DNA from: Anaerolineae bacterium
Lineage (GTDB): Bacteria > Chloroflexota > Anaerolineae > J102
DNA: 37,662 nucleotides
Direction of reading: 5' to 3'
Assembly: GCA_026991225.1 (NCBI GenBank)
Contig: JALXCB010000169.1
Coordinates: 1-37,662 of the forward strand
Each line of letters begins with the position of its first letter. Within the stretch, counting starts at the first letter, position 1. This document shows, piece by piece, positions 28,804-37,662 of the stretch. Made by a program: the position numbers and the translations under genes. The notes under the pieces were generated by a model. That model ran no database searches. It saw only the letters and a list, made by a program, of their open reading frames with translations, and had not been told where the DNA came from.

Positions 28804-29541
28804 TCAAGATCGGATCGCCCGCGCCGCGCCCCAAAAGACCAGTGACAATCCGGTCATCACCACATGTACCACCAGGGCCACGGCCAGGCCCGACGCGAAG
28901 ATTCCAAACATATCGGCGATGATCTGCGACCAGGAGGATGGCAATGCGGGCAGGATGCCGAGAAGATAGAGGGGGAGAAGCACCAGCGCCAGGTAGAGGG
29001 CCATCTGCTGGATGGGCGCGCGGTCGCTGGCGCTGAGAAACATGCTGCTGCTGATGGTGAAGAGGAGGTAGAGGAGGATGAACGCATCCGGGTGTTGGAA
29101 AGCGCCCAACAACGCCTGCATCACCACGCCAAACTGTTCCGATTGGAGGGCCTGCTTCATGGCGTCCACGTCCACCAGCGCGTAACTCAATCCCACCGTG
29201 ATCAAACCGCCCAGCAGCATGGGAGCCATGCCGATGAGCGTATGCTCCACCAGACCGCCCCCCCGCACATCCACCGAGCCTAAACGAATCTCGCCGTTCT
29301 TTTCGAGTTTGGGCAAGATATGGAAGCCGCCCGTCTTCACTCCCAACAGCTTGGCCATGCCCCAATGTGCGAACTCATGCACCAGCGTGCCCGGCAGAAA
29401 CAGGAGCGCGTACGCGACCACGGCCACCTGCTGCGATCCGGTCAGCCGATAAATGCCTCCCATGAGATAAAAAGCCAGCCGCCGCGTCAGCCACCAGATG
29501 GCGACCAGGAACGCGGCGGACCACAGCAGGGGAGACCACAT
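28804..29541 (-). CDS. HExxH membrane protein, putative M50-like metalloprotease
   Basis: A 245-residue protein with several hydrophobic helices. The second helix carries His55-Glu-Phe-Ala-His59, the zinc-binding pattern of membrane metallopeptidases. A conserved-looking MFLSASDRAP (about 167-176, Asp173) after a later helix could supply the third ligand, as an aspartate does in site-2 proteases; this is inference. It lacks PDZ or CBS domains. I do not recognise a named family. It lies 30 bases behind tpiA on the same strand and 61 before the SNF2 gene. No ribosome site is visible; the gap holds short TCAGTAATCAGT-type repeats. Confidence 0.75.
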   Translation of the reverse strand: MWSPLLWSAAFLVAIWWLTRRLAFYLMGGIYRLTGSQQVAVVAYALLFLPGTLVHEFAHWGMAKLLGVKTGGFHILPKLEKNGEIRLGSVDVRGGGLVEHTLIGMAPMLLGGLITVGLSYALVDVDAMKQALQSEQFGVVMQALLGAFQHPDAFILLYLLFTISSSMFLSASDRAPIQQMALYLALVLLPLYLLGILPALPSSWSQIIADMFGIFASGLAVALVVHVVMTGLSLVFWGAARAIRS

Positions 29542-29571
29542 GGAAAGTAATCAGTGATCAGTAATCAGTTG

Positions 29572-30342
29572 TCAGTAGAGGGAGGCGGTGAGGCGCACCA
29601 TCTCCACGAAAGAGTCGGGCGTGAGGGAGGCGCCACCCACCAGGGCGCCGTCGATGTCGGGCTGCTGCATGAAGCTTTCGATATTCCCCGGCTTCGTACT
29701 GCCCCCATACTGGATGCGCACGGCCTGGGCGGTGGCTTCGTCGTACAGGTCGGCGACGGCCCCGCGGATGGTGACGCCGATGACTCGGTTGGCGTCGGCC
29801 GGGGTTGCGGTCAGGCCCGTGCCAATGGCCCAGATGGGCTCATAGGCGATGACCAGGGACGCGACCTGGTCCGCGGTCAGGCCCGCGAGCGCGGCCTCCA
29901 CCTGCGACCGCACGAACGCGTCCGTTTCCCCCGCCTGGTTCTGCTCCAGGCTCTCGCCCACGCAGATGATGGGGGTGATGCCGTGGGCCAGGAGCGCGTG
30001 GGCCTTCTTGTTCACCCAGGCGTCGCTCTCGCCGAAGATATTGCGCCGCTCCGAATGGCCGATGATGGCGTATTGCACCATGCCCTCCAACATGCCGGGC
30101 GCGATCTCGCCGGTGAACGCGCCTTTTTCCTCATAGAAGACGTTTTGCGCGCCTACGCCCACGTTGCTGTGGGCCAACGCGCCGGCCACGGCCAGCAGGG
30201 AGACGAAGGGCGGGCACACGACGGTCTCCACGTTGTCGATATCCTTCACGCCCTCGCGCACGCCCCGGGCCAGAGCCAGGGCTTCGTCGAGGGTTTTGTG
30301 CATTTTCCAGTTGCCTGCGATGATGGGTTTGCGTTGCATCAT
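29572..30342 (-). CDS. tpiA: Triosephosphate isomerase
   Basis: The cytosolic TIM-barrel enzyme interconverting dihydroxyacetone phosphate and glyceraldehyde-3-phosphate. All active residues are visible in the 256 residues: Asn11 and Lys13 (GNWKM), His96 (IIGHSERR), Glu168 (AYEPIWAIGTG, with loop 6) and the phosphate-binding YGGST and VGGASL. Two adjacent ATGs (MMQRK) are possible starts and neither has a good ribosome site. It is the third glycolytic enzyme in a row on this strand, but 274 bases of repeats separate it from the upstream gene. Confidence 0.97.
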   Translation of the reverse strand: MMQRKPIIAGNWKMHKTLDEALALARGVREGVKDIDNVETVVCPPFVSLLAVAGALAHSNVGVGAQNVFYEEKGAFTGEIAPGMLEGMVQYAIIGHSERRNIFGESDAWVNKKAHALLAHGITPIICVGESLEQNQAGETDAFVRSQVEAALAGLTADQVASLVIAYEPIWAIGTGLTATPADANRVIGVTIRGAVADLYDEATAQAVRIQYGGSTKPGNIESFMQQPDIDGALVGGASLTPDSFVEMVRLTASLY

Positions 30343-30362
30343 ATTGTTCCAGCAAGAGCGTT

Positions 30363-30457
30363 ATGTTGGTTTGCAAAGATAGCTTGAAGCCCGCGTTGGG
30401 GGAGTCTACAACGGCTGTAATGCGTAAATCGTCATCCGTAAAAGTCGATACGCATCG
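30363..30457. repeat. Repeat family C, copy 2
   Basis: It shares GTTGGTTTGCAAA, GAAGCCCGCGTTGG and ATGCGTAA blocks with copies at 24194 and 36061. It is located inside the glycolytic gene run, directly upstream of tpiA. Confidence 0.65.
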
Positions 30458-30504
30458 CCTGAAGGTAAAATGTATGCGATGAACGTGAATTTTGTTCATG
30501 CACA

Positions 30505-30566
30505 ACACGGATGAAGGGACACGGATAAGACAGGGTAATTTCATCCGTGTCTCGTTTTATCCGTGT
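30505..30566. repeat. Inverted repeat family H, copy 2
   Basis: Arms ACACGGATGAAGGGACACGG and the complementary ATCCGTGT..TATCCGTGT enclose an AT-rich loop. The same arm words occur at 9800-9867. Confidence 0.65.
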
Positions 30567-30616
30567 TTTTGATAGTGGCTTTGCCACGAGATGGAATGCG
30601 TAAAAGAGCTCGCGTG

Positions 30617-31018
30617 TTACGAACGTGGTGCATCTTCCTGATTGGCCGCGAGGCGGGCCAGGCGGGCCTTGCGCGCCTCTTCGGCCCGGATCATGGCCTG
30701 TTCGTACGCGGCCCGGGCCTCCTCCACCTGGTCGGGCTCCAGGAACTCGCCGCCGCGAATGCTGCGATCCACCAGCCGCTTGTTCTTGTCGAAGACCAGG
30801 GTGATGTCGATGCGCTGGAAGCAGCGATAACGGCCATCGCCGACCAGGACCTTGTGCACGCGGTACTGTTTGGCGTCGAAATCCATGCTGAGGTCGTTGT
30901 AGAGATCGACGCGCGAGGCGATGACCTCGCCGCAGCGGTCGCAGCGGACATGCACCCAATAGTTGCGGTTGCCGCCGGGCGAGGCGAAGACTTTTTTCAA
31001 ACGATCAAAGAAGCTCAT
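30617..31018 (-). CDS. Conserved-looking 133-aa protein of unknown function in glycolytic operon
   Basis: I do not recognise a characterised family. The N-terminus (MSFFDRLKKVFASPGG) is an amphipathic stretch. RCDRCGE gives a CxxC pair (Cys26, Cys29), and a third cysteine lies at Cys66 (YRCFQ), so a zinc or redox site is possible, perhaps completed in a dimer. Residues 97-126 form one long charged helix (Ala/Glu/Arg-rich). The gene starts 2 bases after the pgk stop, so it is surely translated from the gap-pgk message. Composition matches the neighbours. A structural or regulatory partner of a glycolytic enzyme is conceivable but unproven. Confidence 0.85.
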   Translation of the reverse strand: MSFFDRLKKVFASPGGNRNYWVHVRCDRCGEVIASRVDLYNDLSMDFDAKQYRVHKVLVGDGRYRCFQRIDITLVFDKNKRLVDRSIRGGEFLEPDQVEEARAAYEQAMIRAEEARKARLARLAANQEDAPRS

Positions 31019-31020
31019 TG

Positions 31021-32217
31021 CTATTTGTCATCCAAAACGTCGATGCCCGGCAGGGGTTTGCCTTCCAGGAAGACGAGGGAGGCGCCGCCGCCCGTGGAGA
31101 CGTGGGTGACTTTGTCGGTGAGGCCCGCCTGCTTGATGGCCGCGGCCGAGTCGCCGCCGCCGATGATGGTGATGGCGTCCTGGAGGTCGGCCAGGGTTTG
31201 GGCGATGGCGAAGGTGCCCTTGGCGAAGCGGGGGAATTCGAATACGCCCAGCGGCCCGTTCCAGACCACGGTTTTGGCCGGGGCCAGCAATTGCTGGAAG
31301 TGGGCGATGCTCTCCGGGCCGATGTCCAGCACCATGCGGTCGGGAGGGACCTGGTCTGCCGGGACGATGACGGCATCGGCATCTGCGCTGAATTCGGTCG
31401 CAGCGACCACGTCGATGGGCAGATGGAGTTTGTCGCCCGCCTCGGCCAGCAGCTCTTTCGCCAGAGGGATGGCGTCCTTTTCCACCAGCGACTGGCCCAT
31501 TTCATAGCCCTGGGCTGCGAAGAAGGTGTTGGCCATGCCCCCACCGATGATCAGCCCATCCACTTTGGACAACAGGTTACGGATGACGCCGATCTTGTCG
31601 GAGACCTTGGCCCCGCCCAGGATGGCGAAGAAGGGGCGCACGGGGTTATTCACCGCGTTGCCCAGGAATTCGATCTCTTTTTCCACCAGGAAGCCGGCCA
31701 CGGCCGAACCGCCCCTGGCCCGGATGGCCTGGGGCGCGGCCACCATGGAGGCGTGGGCCCGATGGCAGGTCCCGAACGCGTCGTTCACGTAGTCGTCGCC
31801 GTAGGCGGCTAAAGCCGCAGCGAATTCGGGGTCGCCCTGCTTCTCGCCCGGATGAAAGCGCAAATTCTCCAGCAGGACGATATCGCCGGGCTCCATGTCC
31901 TTCACCAGGATATCCACGCTGGGTCCGACCACGTCGCTGGCCATGCGCACGCGATAATCGGGCAAAAGTTTTTGCAGATGGTGACTGACGGGGGCCAGGC
32001 TGAGGCGGGGGTCGTATTTCCCCTTGGGGCGGCCCAGATGGGACATGAGCACCAGCCGCGCGCCCCGCTCGGCCAGCCAGGTGATGGTGGGAAGGGCTGC
32101 GCGGATGCGGGCGTCATCGGTGATGAGGCGATGCTCATCCAGCGGCACGTTGAAATCCACCCGCACCAGCACGCGACGCCCTTCCGGGTGCAAATCCCGC
32201 ACGGTTTTCTTGTTCAT
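31021..32217 (-). CDS. pgk: Phosphoglycerate kinase
   Basis: The cytosolic glycolytic kinase making ATP from 1,3-bisphosphoglycerate. The 398 residues show the N-terminal VRVDFNVPL, the SHLGRPKG substrate loop, the basic patch around CHRAHAS, and the C-terminal nucleotide-binding GGGDSAAA and [11 protein letters not shown] 32217 was preferred to a GTG four codons upstream because the GTG lies inside the GGAGG ribosome site that serves this ATG (5 bases). It follows gap with a 58-base gap filled by a perfect palindrome. Confidence 0.97.
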   Translation of the reverse strand: MNKKTVRDLHPEGRRVLVRVDFNVPLDEHRLITDDARIRAALPTITWLAERGARLVLMSHLGRPKGKYDPRLSLAPVSHHLQKLLPDYRVRMASDVVGPSVDILVKDMEPGDIVLLENLRFHPGEKQGDPEFAAALAAYGDDYVNDAFGTCHRAHASMVAAPQAIRARGGSAVAGFLVEKEIEFLGNAVNNPVRPFFAILGGAKVSDKIGVIRNLLSKVDGLIIGGGMANTFFAAQGYEMGQSLVEKDAIPLAKELLAEAGDKLHLPIDVVAATEFSADADAVIVPADQVPPDRMVLDIGPESIAHFQQLLAPAKTVVWNGPLGVFEFPRFAKGTFAIAQTLADLQDAITIIGGGDSAAAIKQAGLTDKVTHVSTGGGASLVFLEGKPLPGIDVLDDK

Positions 32218-32236
32218 GGCAGCCTCCACGCGAGAA

Positions 32237-32268
32237 GACCTCGGAGGTCTGCGCAGACCTCCGAGGTC
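32237..32268. repeat. 32-bp perfect palindrome between gap and pgk (repeat G)
   Basis: Sixteen bases (GACCTCGGAGGTCTGC) are followed immediately by their exact reverse complement. It lies 7 bases after the gap stop and just before the pgk ribosome site. As RNA it would form a very stable intercistronic hairpin. A diverged relative split by element F lies at 33447-33712. Confidence 0.9.
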
Positions 32269-32275
32269 TCAGGGA

Positions 32276-33292
32276 TCAAACGCCTTTGTCGTAGATGAAT
32301 TTGCACAGGTCGGCCACACGGCTGGAGTAGCCCCATTCGTTGTCGTACCAGGAGATGACCTTGACCATGTCGCCGCCCAGGGCCTGCGTGAATTGGGCGT
32401 CGATGATGGAGGAGCGGGGATCGCCCTTGAAGTCCATGCTGACCAGGGGCTCTTCGCTGACGCCCAGGATACCCTTCATGGGCCCGTTCGCGGCTGCGCG
32501 GAACGCGTCCAGCAGCTCCTCGGTGGTCGTGGGCTTCTCGACGGTGGCCACGAAGTCGACCACGGAGACGGTGGGGGTGGGCACGCGCATGGACATGCCG
32601 TCGAATTTGCCCTGGAGCTTGGGGATGACCAGGCCTACGGCTTTGGCCGCGCCCGTGGTGGTGGGGATGATGTTGATGGCCGCGGCCCGGGCCCGGCGCA
32701 GGTCCTTGTGCACCAGGTCGAGGATGCGCTGATCGTTGGTGTAGGAATGCACCGTAGTCATCAGGCCTTTGATGATGCCGAAGTTGTCGTCCACGACCTT
32801 GGCGGCCGGGGCCAGGCAGTTGGTGGTGCAGGAGGCGTTGGAGATGATGCGGTGCTTTTCGGGATCGTAATCATCCTGGTTCACGCCCAGCACGACGGTG
32901 AGATCGGGATCGGTGGCGGGGGCGCTGATGATGACCTTCTTGGCTCCCGCTTCCAGGTGAAGCGAAGCCTTCTCGCGGGTGCGGAAGATGCCCGTGGATT
33001 CCACCACCACGTCGATGCCCAGGTCGCCCCAGGGCAGGTCCGCGGGATTGCGCTCGGCGAAGACCAGGATCTTCTCACCGTTGACGATGAGATGGCCGTC
33101 CTCGTCCACGCGGATATCCGCGTCATAGCGTCCGTAGTTGGAGTCATATTTCAGCAGATGGGCGTTGGTCTCGGTGGGGACGAGATCGTTGACTGCCACC
33201 ACCTCGATGACCCCATCGTAATTTTCCTCGATAGCCTTGAAAACCTGACGCCCGATGCGTCCAAAGCCATTGATTGCCACGCGTAAAGTCAT
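32276..33292 (-). CDS. gap: NAD-dependent glyceraldehyde-3-phosphate dehydrogenase
   Basis: The cytosolic glycolytic enzyme oxidising glyceraldehyde-3-phosphate to 1,3-bisphosphoglycerate. In 338 residues it has the Rossmann motif INGFGRIGR, an aspartate after the second strand (VNDL) that favours NAD over NADP, the catalytic Cys155 in SNASCTTNC, and the late [11 protein letters not shown] 33292 was chosen because GGAGG lies 6 bases upstream; a 60-residue upstream extension of the frame covers the promoter and is not protein-like. It is the first gene of the gap-pgk-unknown transcript, with a promoter and palindromic operator candidate in front. Confidence 0.97.
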   Translation of the reverse strand: MTLRVAINGFGRIGRQVFKAIEENYDGVIEVVAVNDLVPTETNAHLLKYDSNYGRYDADIRVDEDGHLIVNGEKILVFAERNPADLPWGDLGIDVVVESTGIFRTREKASLHLEAGAKKVIISAPATDPDLTVVLGVNQDDYDPEKHRIISNASCTTNCLAPAAKVVDDNFGIIKGLMTTVHSYTNDQRILDLVHKDLRRARAAAINIIPTTTGAAKAVGLVIPKLQGKFDGMSMRVPTPTVSVVDFVATVEKPTTTEELLDAFRAAANGPMKGILGVSEEPLVSMDFKGDPRSSIIDAQFTQALGGDMVKVISWYDNEWGYSSRVADLCKFIYDKGV

Positions 33293-33384
33293 TGTAATCC
33301 TCCATTTTTTGGATGAGCAATTTTTGAGAAATCCAGATTTTGTCGGTAGGGAACGTCGACGCATACGCCGACTTTCGCCCCCTA

Positions 33385-33413
33385 AAGATACTCCAAACCC
33401 ATAGGTTTGGCAA
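33385..33413 (-). promoter_or_regulatory. Promoter of the gap operon
   Basis: On the minus strand TTGCCA (33408-33413) and TATCTT (33385-33390) are 17 bases apart, about 93 bases before the gap ATG. Confidence 0.65.
33393..33410. promoter_or_regulatory. Palindromic operator candidate in the gap promoter
   Basis: CCAAACC-CATA-GGTTTGG is a perfect 7-bp dyad filling the space between the -10 and -35 boxes. A repressor bound here would block RNA polymerase. The cognate regulator is not in the window. Confidence 0.6.
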
Positions 33414-33457
33414 GTCAGCAATGCCAAATTGGGCGCACATCCTTCAGACCTCGGAGG

Positions 33458-33676
33458 CTGATTGGCTGACAAAACGCGTTTTGTTCTGCTGTGGTCGCCT
33501 ATGCTATCGACTGAAGTCGTACCATTCCAGGCCTGCGGCCAGTGGACGGCCTCCGCCGTCCATGTTCATGATGGAAATCAGGCCGACGAAGGTCGACCAC
33601 AGGCGCGAAGCGCCTAAAGAGTTTACTCGATGAATACGGTCGGAAAGGAAAGACTCAAGATTTGTCAATCAACCAG
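33458..33676. mobile_element. Element F, copy 2, with 9-bp target duplication
   Basis: 219 bp. Ends CTGATTGGCTGACAAA and, on the other strand, CTGGTTGATTGACAAA match at 13 of 16. Perfect flanking duplication CCTCGGAGG (33449-33457 and 33677-33685). The target is a copy of palindrome G; the intact relative at 32237-32268 contains CCTCGGAGG once in each arm orientation and shows the unsplit order. No coding sequence. Transposase family unknown. Confidence 0.82.
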
Positions 33677-33746
33677 CCTCGGAGGTCTGCGCAGATCTCC
33701 GAGGTCTCGGGCCGGGCGCCGATGAGGCCGCCACCGCGCTCGGCAA

Positions 33747-33782
33747 CAAAAAACGCCGCCAGGAAATCCTGACGGCGTTTGG
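33747..33782 (-). terminator. Rho-independent terminator of groEL
   Basis: On the minus strand a 12-bp GC-rich stem (AACGCCGTCAGGA with TCCTGGCGGCGTT, one mismatch) and a short loop are followed by a run of Ts. Confidence 0.88.
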
Positions 33783-33829
33783 TGCGAGATAGGGTGTGTT
33801 GGCGAAAGGGATTGGGCCCAGAGGAGGGC

Positions 33830-35539
<1,710 letters not shown>

Positions 35540-35593
35540 TTAGGATGTTCTGCACTTAGATGCAACCCGCGTCGATTTGGTTGCAGAATTCTG

Positions 35594-35893
35594 TCACTCT
35601 TCTTCGACGACTGCCAGAATATCGCTTTCGCGGAGGATGAGAAGCTTTTCTTCCGTGCCGTTGAGCTTCACCTCCGTGCCCGCGTATTTGGCGTAGAGCA
35701 CGATATCGCCCACCCGGATATCCAGGGGCATGTGCTCGCCCTTCTCGTTGCGGGCGCCCGGCCCCACGGCGATGACCTCGCCCTCCTGGGGCTTTTCCCG
35801 GGCCGATTCAGGCAGGATGATGCCGCTGGCTGTCTTGGCTTCCCGTTCGATGGGCTTCACGACGATGCGGTCACTGAGGGGACGCAACTTCAT
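35594..35893 (-). CDS. groES: 10-kDa co-chaperonin GroES
   Basis: The heptameric lid of GroEL. The 99 residues begin [13 protein letters not shown] and contain the mobile loop [12 protein letters not shown] that docks on GroEL, followed by the [16 protein letters not shown] core. I start at ATG 35893: AAGGAGG lies 9 bases upstream, whereas the alternative TTG at 35902 directly touches that ribosome site and adds only three residues. Controlled by the CIRCE operator and promoter just upstream. Confidence 0.97.
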   Translation of the reverse strand: MKLRPLSDRIVVKPIEREAKTASGIILPESAREKPQEGEVIAVGPGARNEKGEHMPLDIRVGDIVLYAKYAGTEVKLNGTEEKLLILRESDILAVVEEE

Positions 35894-35935
35894 GGTGTCC
35901 AACCTCCTTGCTGGAATATCGTGCCGGGCAAAATT

Positions 35936-35962
35936 TTAGCACTCCAAAATATCGAGTGCTAA
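35936..35962. promoter_or_regulatory. CIRCE operator (HrcA binding site)
   Basis: A perfect TTAGCACTC-N9-GAGTGCTAA inverted repeat, identical to the published CIRCE consensus. It lies between the -10 box and the groES gene, so HrcA bound here would block the heat-shock operon at normal temperature. Confidence 0.97.
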
Positions 35963-35971
35963 TCCGTCCCC

Positions 35972-36000
35972 ATTATAATCGAATCCACCCCGCGCGTCAA
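35972..36000 (-). promoter_or_regulatory. Promoter of groES-groEL
   Basis: On the minus strand TTGACG (35995-36000) and a consensus TATAAT (35972-35977) are 17 bases apart, directly upstream of CIRCE. Confidence 0.88.
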
Positions 36001-36060
36001 TCTCCCGAACGTTAGATTTTTGCAAGAAAAACGTTAGCGCTGTTCCGTAAATAGCGTGGC

Positions 36061-36170
36061 GTTGGTTTGCAAAAGCAACTCGAAGCCCACGTTGAGCGAG
36101 TCCGCCACGGACGTGATGCGTGAAAACGTGAAACGTGAGATCGTTACGCATCACGCATTACGTTTCACGG
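36061..36170. repeat. Repeat family C, copy 3
   Basis: It matches copies at 24194 and 30363 (GTTGGTTTGCAAAA, GAAGCCCACGTTG, GAGTCCGCCACGGACGTGATG) and ends in a CGTGAAACGT..ACGTTTCACG hairpin. The rest of 36001-36280 has no gene I can support. Confidence 0.65.
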
Positions 36171-36282
36171 CCCGCCAGCCTGGCCGCGAGGCGTTTTCAT
36201 CGGTATCGGCGCCGTCGGACTGCTATATAAATTTCTTCATGCTGTGATATTCGATTTTCAAGCAATTTTCATCCAGGTCGTC

Positions 36283-36288
36283 TATAAT
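36283..36288 (+). promoter_or_regulatory. Possible -10 box of the propeller gene
   Basis: Consensus TATAAT about 93 bases before the start codon. The -35 region is poor, so this is tentative. Confidence 0.4.
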
Positions 36289-36380
36289 GGAAATAAGTCG
36301 ATGGCGGGCGAATATGTCCACATTGGGGAATCGTCGACCGCCCATCTTCCACCACAATGCTCAATCTCGGAGTGAAGAAC

Positions 36381-37662
36381 ATGTTCCTGCGCAGATTGCT
36401 TCCCGTCATGCTGCTGATAGGGGTGGGCCTGGCGCTTTTTCGGTGGGGTGACGCGCTGGCGTCAGACGCAAAAGCCCCTGAGAGGCCCGCGGCCGATTTC
36501 CGCTACCTCACGCCCATCAGCCAGCTTGGCGGCGGCGTCTTCGCCGTGGCGGGGACCGAGGATCGGGCCTATGTGGCCCAGGGATTGCGCATCCAGACGT
36601 ATGACATCACCCAGCCCGAACATCCCGCGCTGTTGGGCCAGAGCGCGCCTGTGATCGGCGACATGGAACGTCTGGTCATCGAAGGCGACCGGCTCTACGC
36701 CTTCGCGTCGGGCGGGAATCCCAACCAGGATCGCTTACTGGTTTTCGATATCGCCCACACGCCGCCGGTTTTGTTGGGCGATATCCTCCTGCCCGGCGAA
36801 CCCCGAATTGTGCAAGACCACATTCTGTATCTCTTCCTGGACGAAGGGCGAGAAGTCCGGTTTTGGGATGTCTCCCGCCTGGACCATGTTCGCGATGTGG
36901 GCGGCTATCGAGACGCCTGGCCCGCCAGCGGCGCCGTTCTGGTGGGTAGGCGTCTTTTCCTATACAAAACCCCCATCGACCTCTCGACCGATGACATCGC
37001 CGACAGAGTGGTGGCCCTGGATGTCAGCGACTTCAGTCGCCCAACCATCCTGGCCGTCTACCCCCTCACCTGGTGGGATGGGTTTCAAGCCGGCCCTCTA
37101 TGGGCGGACGAAGAGCGGCTCTTCGTCCCCGTTCGTGAGGACACAGTGGTGCTCGATGTGACCGACCCCCACCAATTGAGGGAAATCGGGCGCATACAGC
37201 AACTGCCCCGGAGCAAGATTCTGAAGGTGGAAGGGAATACCCTCTACCTGGGCGCAGCAGGCAGGCTGATCACTTACGACATCGAGGACTTTCAACAGCC
37301 GCAGATCATCCAGCAGATGGACATGCCCGGCATAGGGGACTTCGCGTTGGCGGGATCGAATATCCTGGGTTGGCAGCGGGATGGTTGGGCGCTGGTGAGA
37401 GCGCCCGCGGCCGACCAGCTCGCGCTGGCGGCCAGCCTGCCCGCCCAAATCGCGCATCCTCTCGATCTTTTTGTGCAAGATGGCTTCGTTTATCTCACGG
37501 AAGCCAAGGCCTTCGATATCATCGACGTCCGCCAACCCAAAACCCCGCGGCTGGTCTACCGCTACGCCCTGGACTACGAACTCGATCCCTATACCTATGA
37601 GACGTGGCCGGTCTTCGTCCTGGGGAATCGAGCCTATGTGGGCGTCAAAAACCACCTCTTCA
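36381..37662 (+). CDS. Exported beta-propeller-like (LVIVD-repeat) protein, 3' end outside window
   Basis: An open frame without stop to the window edge, 427 codons visible. The start at 36381 has GGAG about 8 bases upstream; an in-frame ATG at 36357 is possible. A signal peptide (MFLRRLLPVMLLIGVGLALF..ALAS) marks it as exported. The rest repeats a 40-50-residue pattern in which a strand such as RAYVAQG, RLYAFAS, TLYLGAA or FVYLTEA is followed by YDITQPEHP, FDIAHTPP, LDVSDFSRP, YDIEDFQQP or IDVRQPKTP. This is the pattern of LVIVD-type beta-propellers, which usually bind partners or ligands at the cell surface. No catalytic motif is visible. Function unknown. Confidence 0.82.
   Translation, partial: MFLRRLLPVMLLIGVGLALFRWGDALASDAKAPERPAADFRYLTPISQLGGGVFAVAGTEDRAYVAQGLRIQTYDITQPEHPALLGQSAPVIGDMERLVIEGDRLYAFASGGNPNQDRLLVFDIAHTPPVLLGDILLPGEPRIVQDHILYLFLDEGREVRFWDVSRLDHVRDVGGYRDAWPASGAVLVGRRLFLYKTPIDLSTDDIADRVVALDVSDFSRPTILAVYPLTWWDGFQAGPLWADEERLFVPVREDTVVLDVTDPHQLREIGRIQQLPRSKILKVEGNTLYLGAAGRLITYDIEDFQQPQIIQQMDMPGIGDFALAGSNILGWQRDGWALVRAPAADQLALAASLPAQIAHPLDLFVQDGFVYLTEAKAFDIIDVRQPKTPRLVYRYALDYELDPYTYETWPVFVLGNRAYVGVKNHLF

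Noticed and set aside
32218-32229. Upstream GTG start for Pgk
   Set aside because: The GTG is part of the GGAGG ribosome site of the following ATG.
33293-33472. 60-residue N-terminal extension of Gap
   Set aside because: It would cover the promoter and reach into element F; the residues are not Gap-like and a good ribosome site precedes the internal ATG.
35894-35902. Upstream TTG start for GroES
   Set aside because: The TTG abuts the AAGGAGG ribosome site; the ATG 9 bases further on has proper spacing and the standard GroES N-terminus.

Overview
The window is high-GC bacterial chromosome that most resembles Chloroflexota (Anaerolineae/Caldilineae-like). This placement is inference from the gene mix, the Ala/Pro/Gln/Thr-rich linker after the lipobox of the solute-binding lipoprotein, the gap-pgk-unknown-tpiA gene order and the crowd of short dispersed repeats between genes. 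No rRNA, CRISPR array or complete insertion sequence is present.

Layout. 1-1585: a gene-poor leader with tRNA-Lys(UUU) and five kinds of dispersed repeat. 1586-8096: clpB, an orphan ribbon-helix-helix protein (minus), an HtrA-type lipoprotein protease, a ferredoxin/flavodoxin-NADP reductase and a six-helix membrane protein. 8264-13895: L-serine dehydratase beta subunit (minus), a membrane-anchored cytochrome c, a full-length mercuric reductase, and a convergent P1B-type metal ATPase with an unusual APC ion motif. 14127-21433 (all minus): a GntR-controlled operon of regulator, sugar ABC binding protein, two permeases, beta-lactamase-fold hydrolase and a kinase-MurQ fusion. Its genes overlap or abut, and its promoter carries a DasR/NagR-like operator. 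It reads as a muramyl-sugar (peptidoglycan turnover) salvage operon. 21826-25173: a GT4 glycosyltransferase, a LOG-family phosphoribohydrolase and a TauE/SafE permease. 25488-33292 (minus): gap, pgk, a small Cys-containing unknown, tpiA, an HExxH membrane protein and a SWIM/SNF2 helicase. 33830-35893 (minus): groES-groEL behind a perfect CIRCE operator. 36381-end: an exported beta-propeller-like protein that runs off the window.

The most distinctive feature is the repeat landscape. A MITE family (134-154 bp, ends GTAACTGCTAA, 8-bp target duplications, IS66-like signature) occurs as four complete or near-complete copies, one copy cut by the window edge and one degraded copy. Two copies sit inside another repeat family at the same target. 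One degraded copy is itself split by a 231-bp TA-flanked element. A different 219-bp element with a 9-bp duplication has split a copy of a palindrome whose intact relative lies between gap and pgk. These nested insertions give a readable relative chronology. Insertions lie in a probable 5' leader (serine dehydratase), directly behind a stop codon (binding protein) and directly upstream of a start (LOG).

The best candidate for an under-described system is the 14.1-21.5 kb operon, in which one polypeptide appears to join sugar kinase and MurNAc-6-phosphate etherase activities next to an AmiE-like hydrolase and a dedicated importer.
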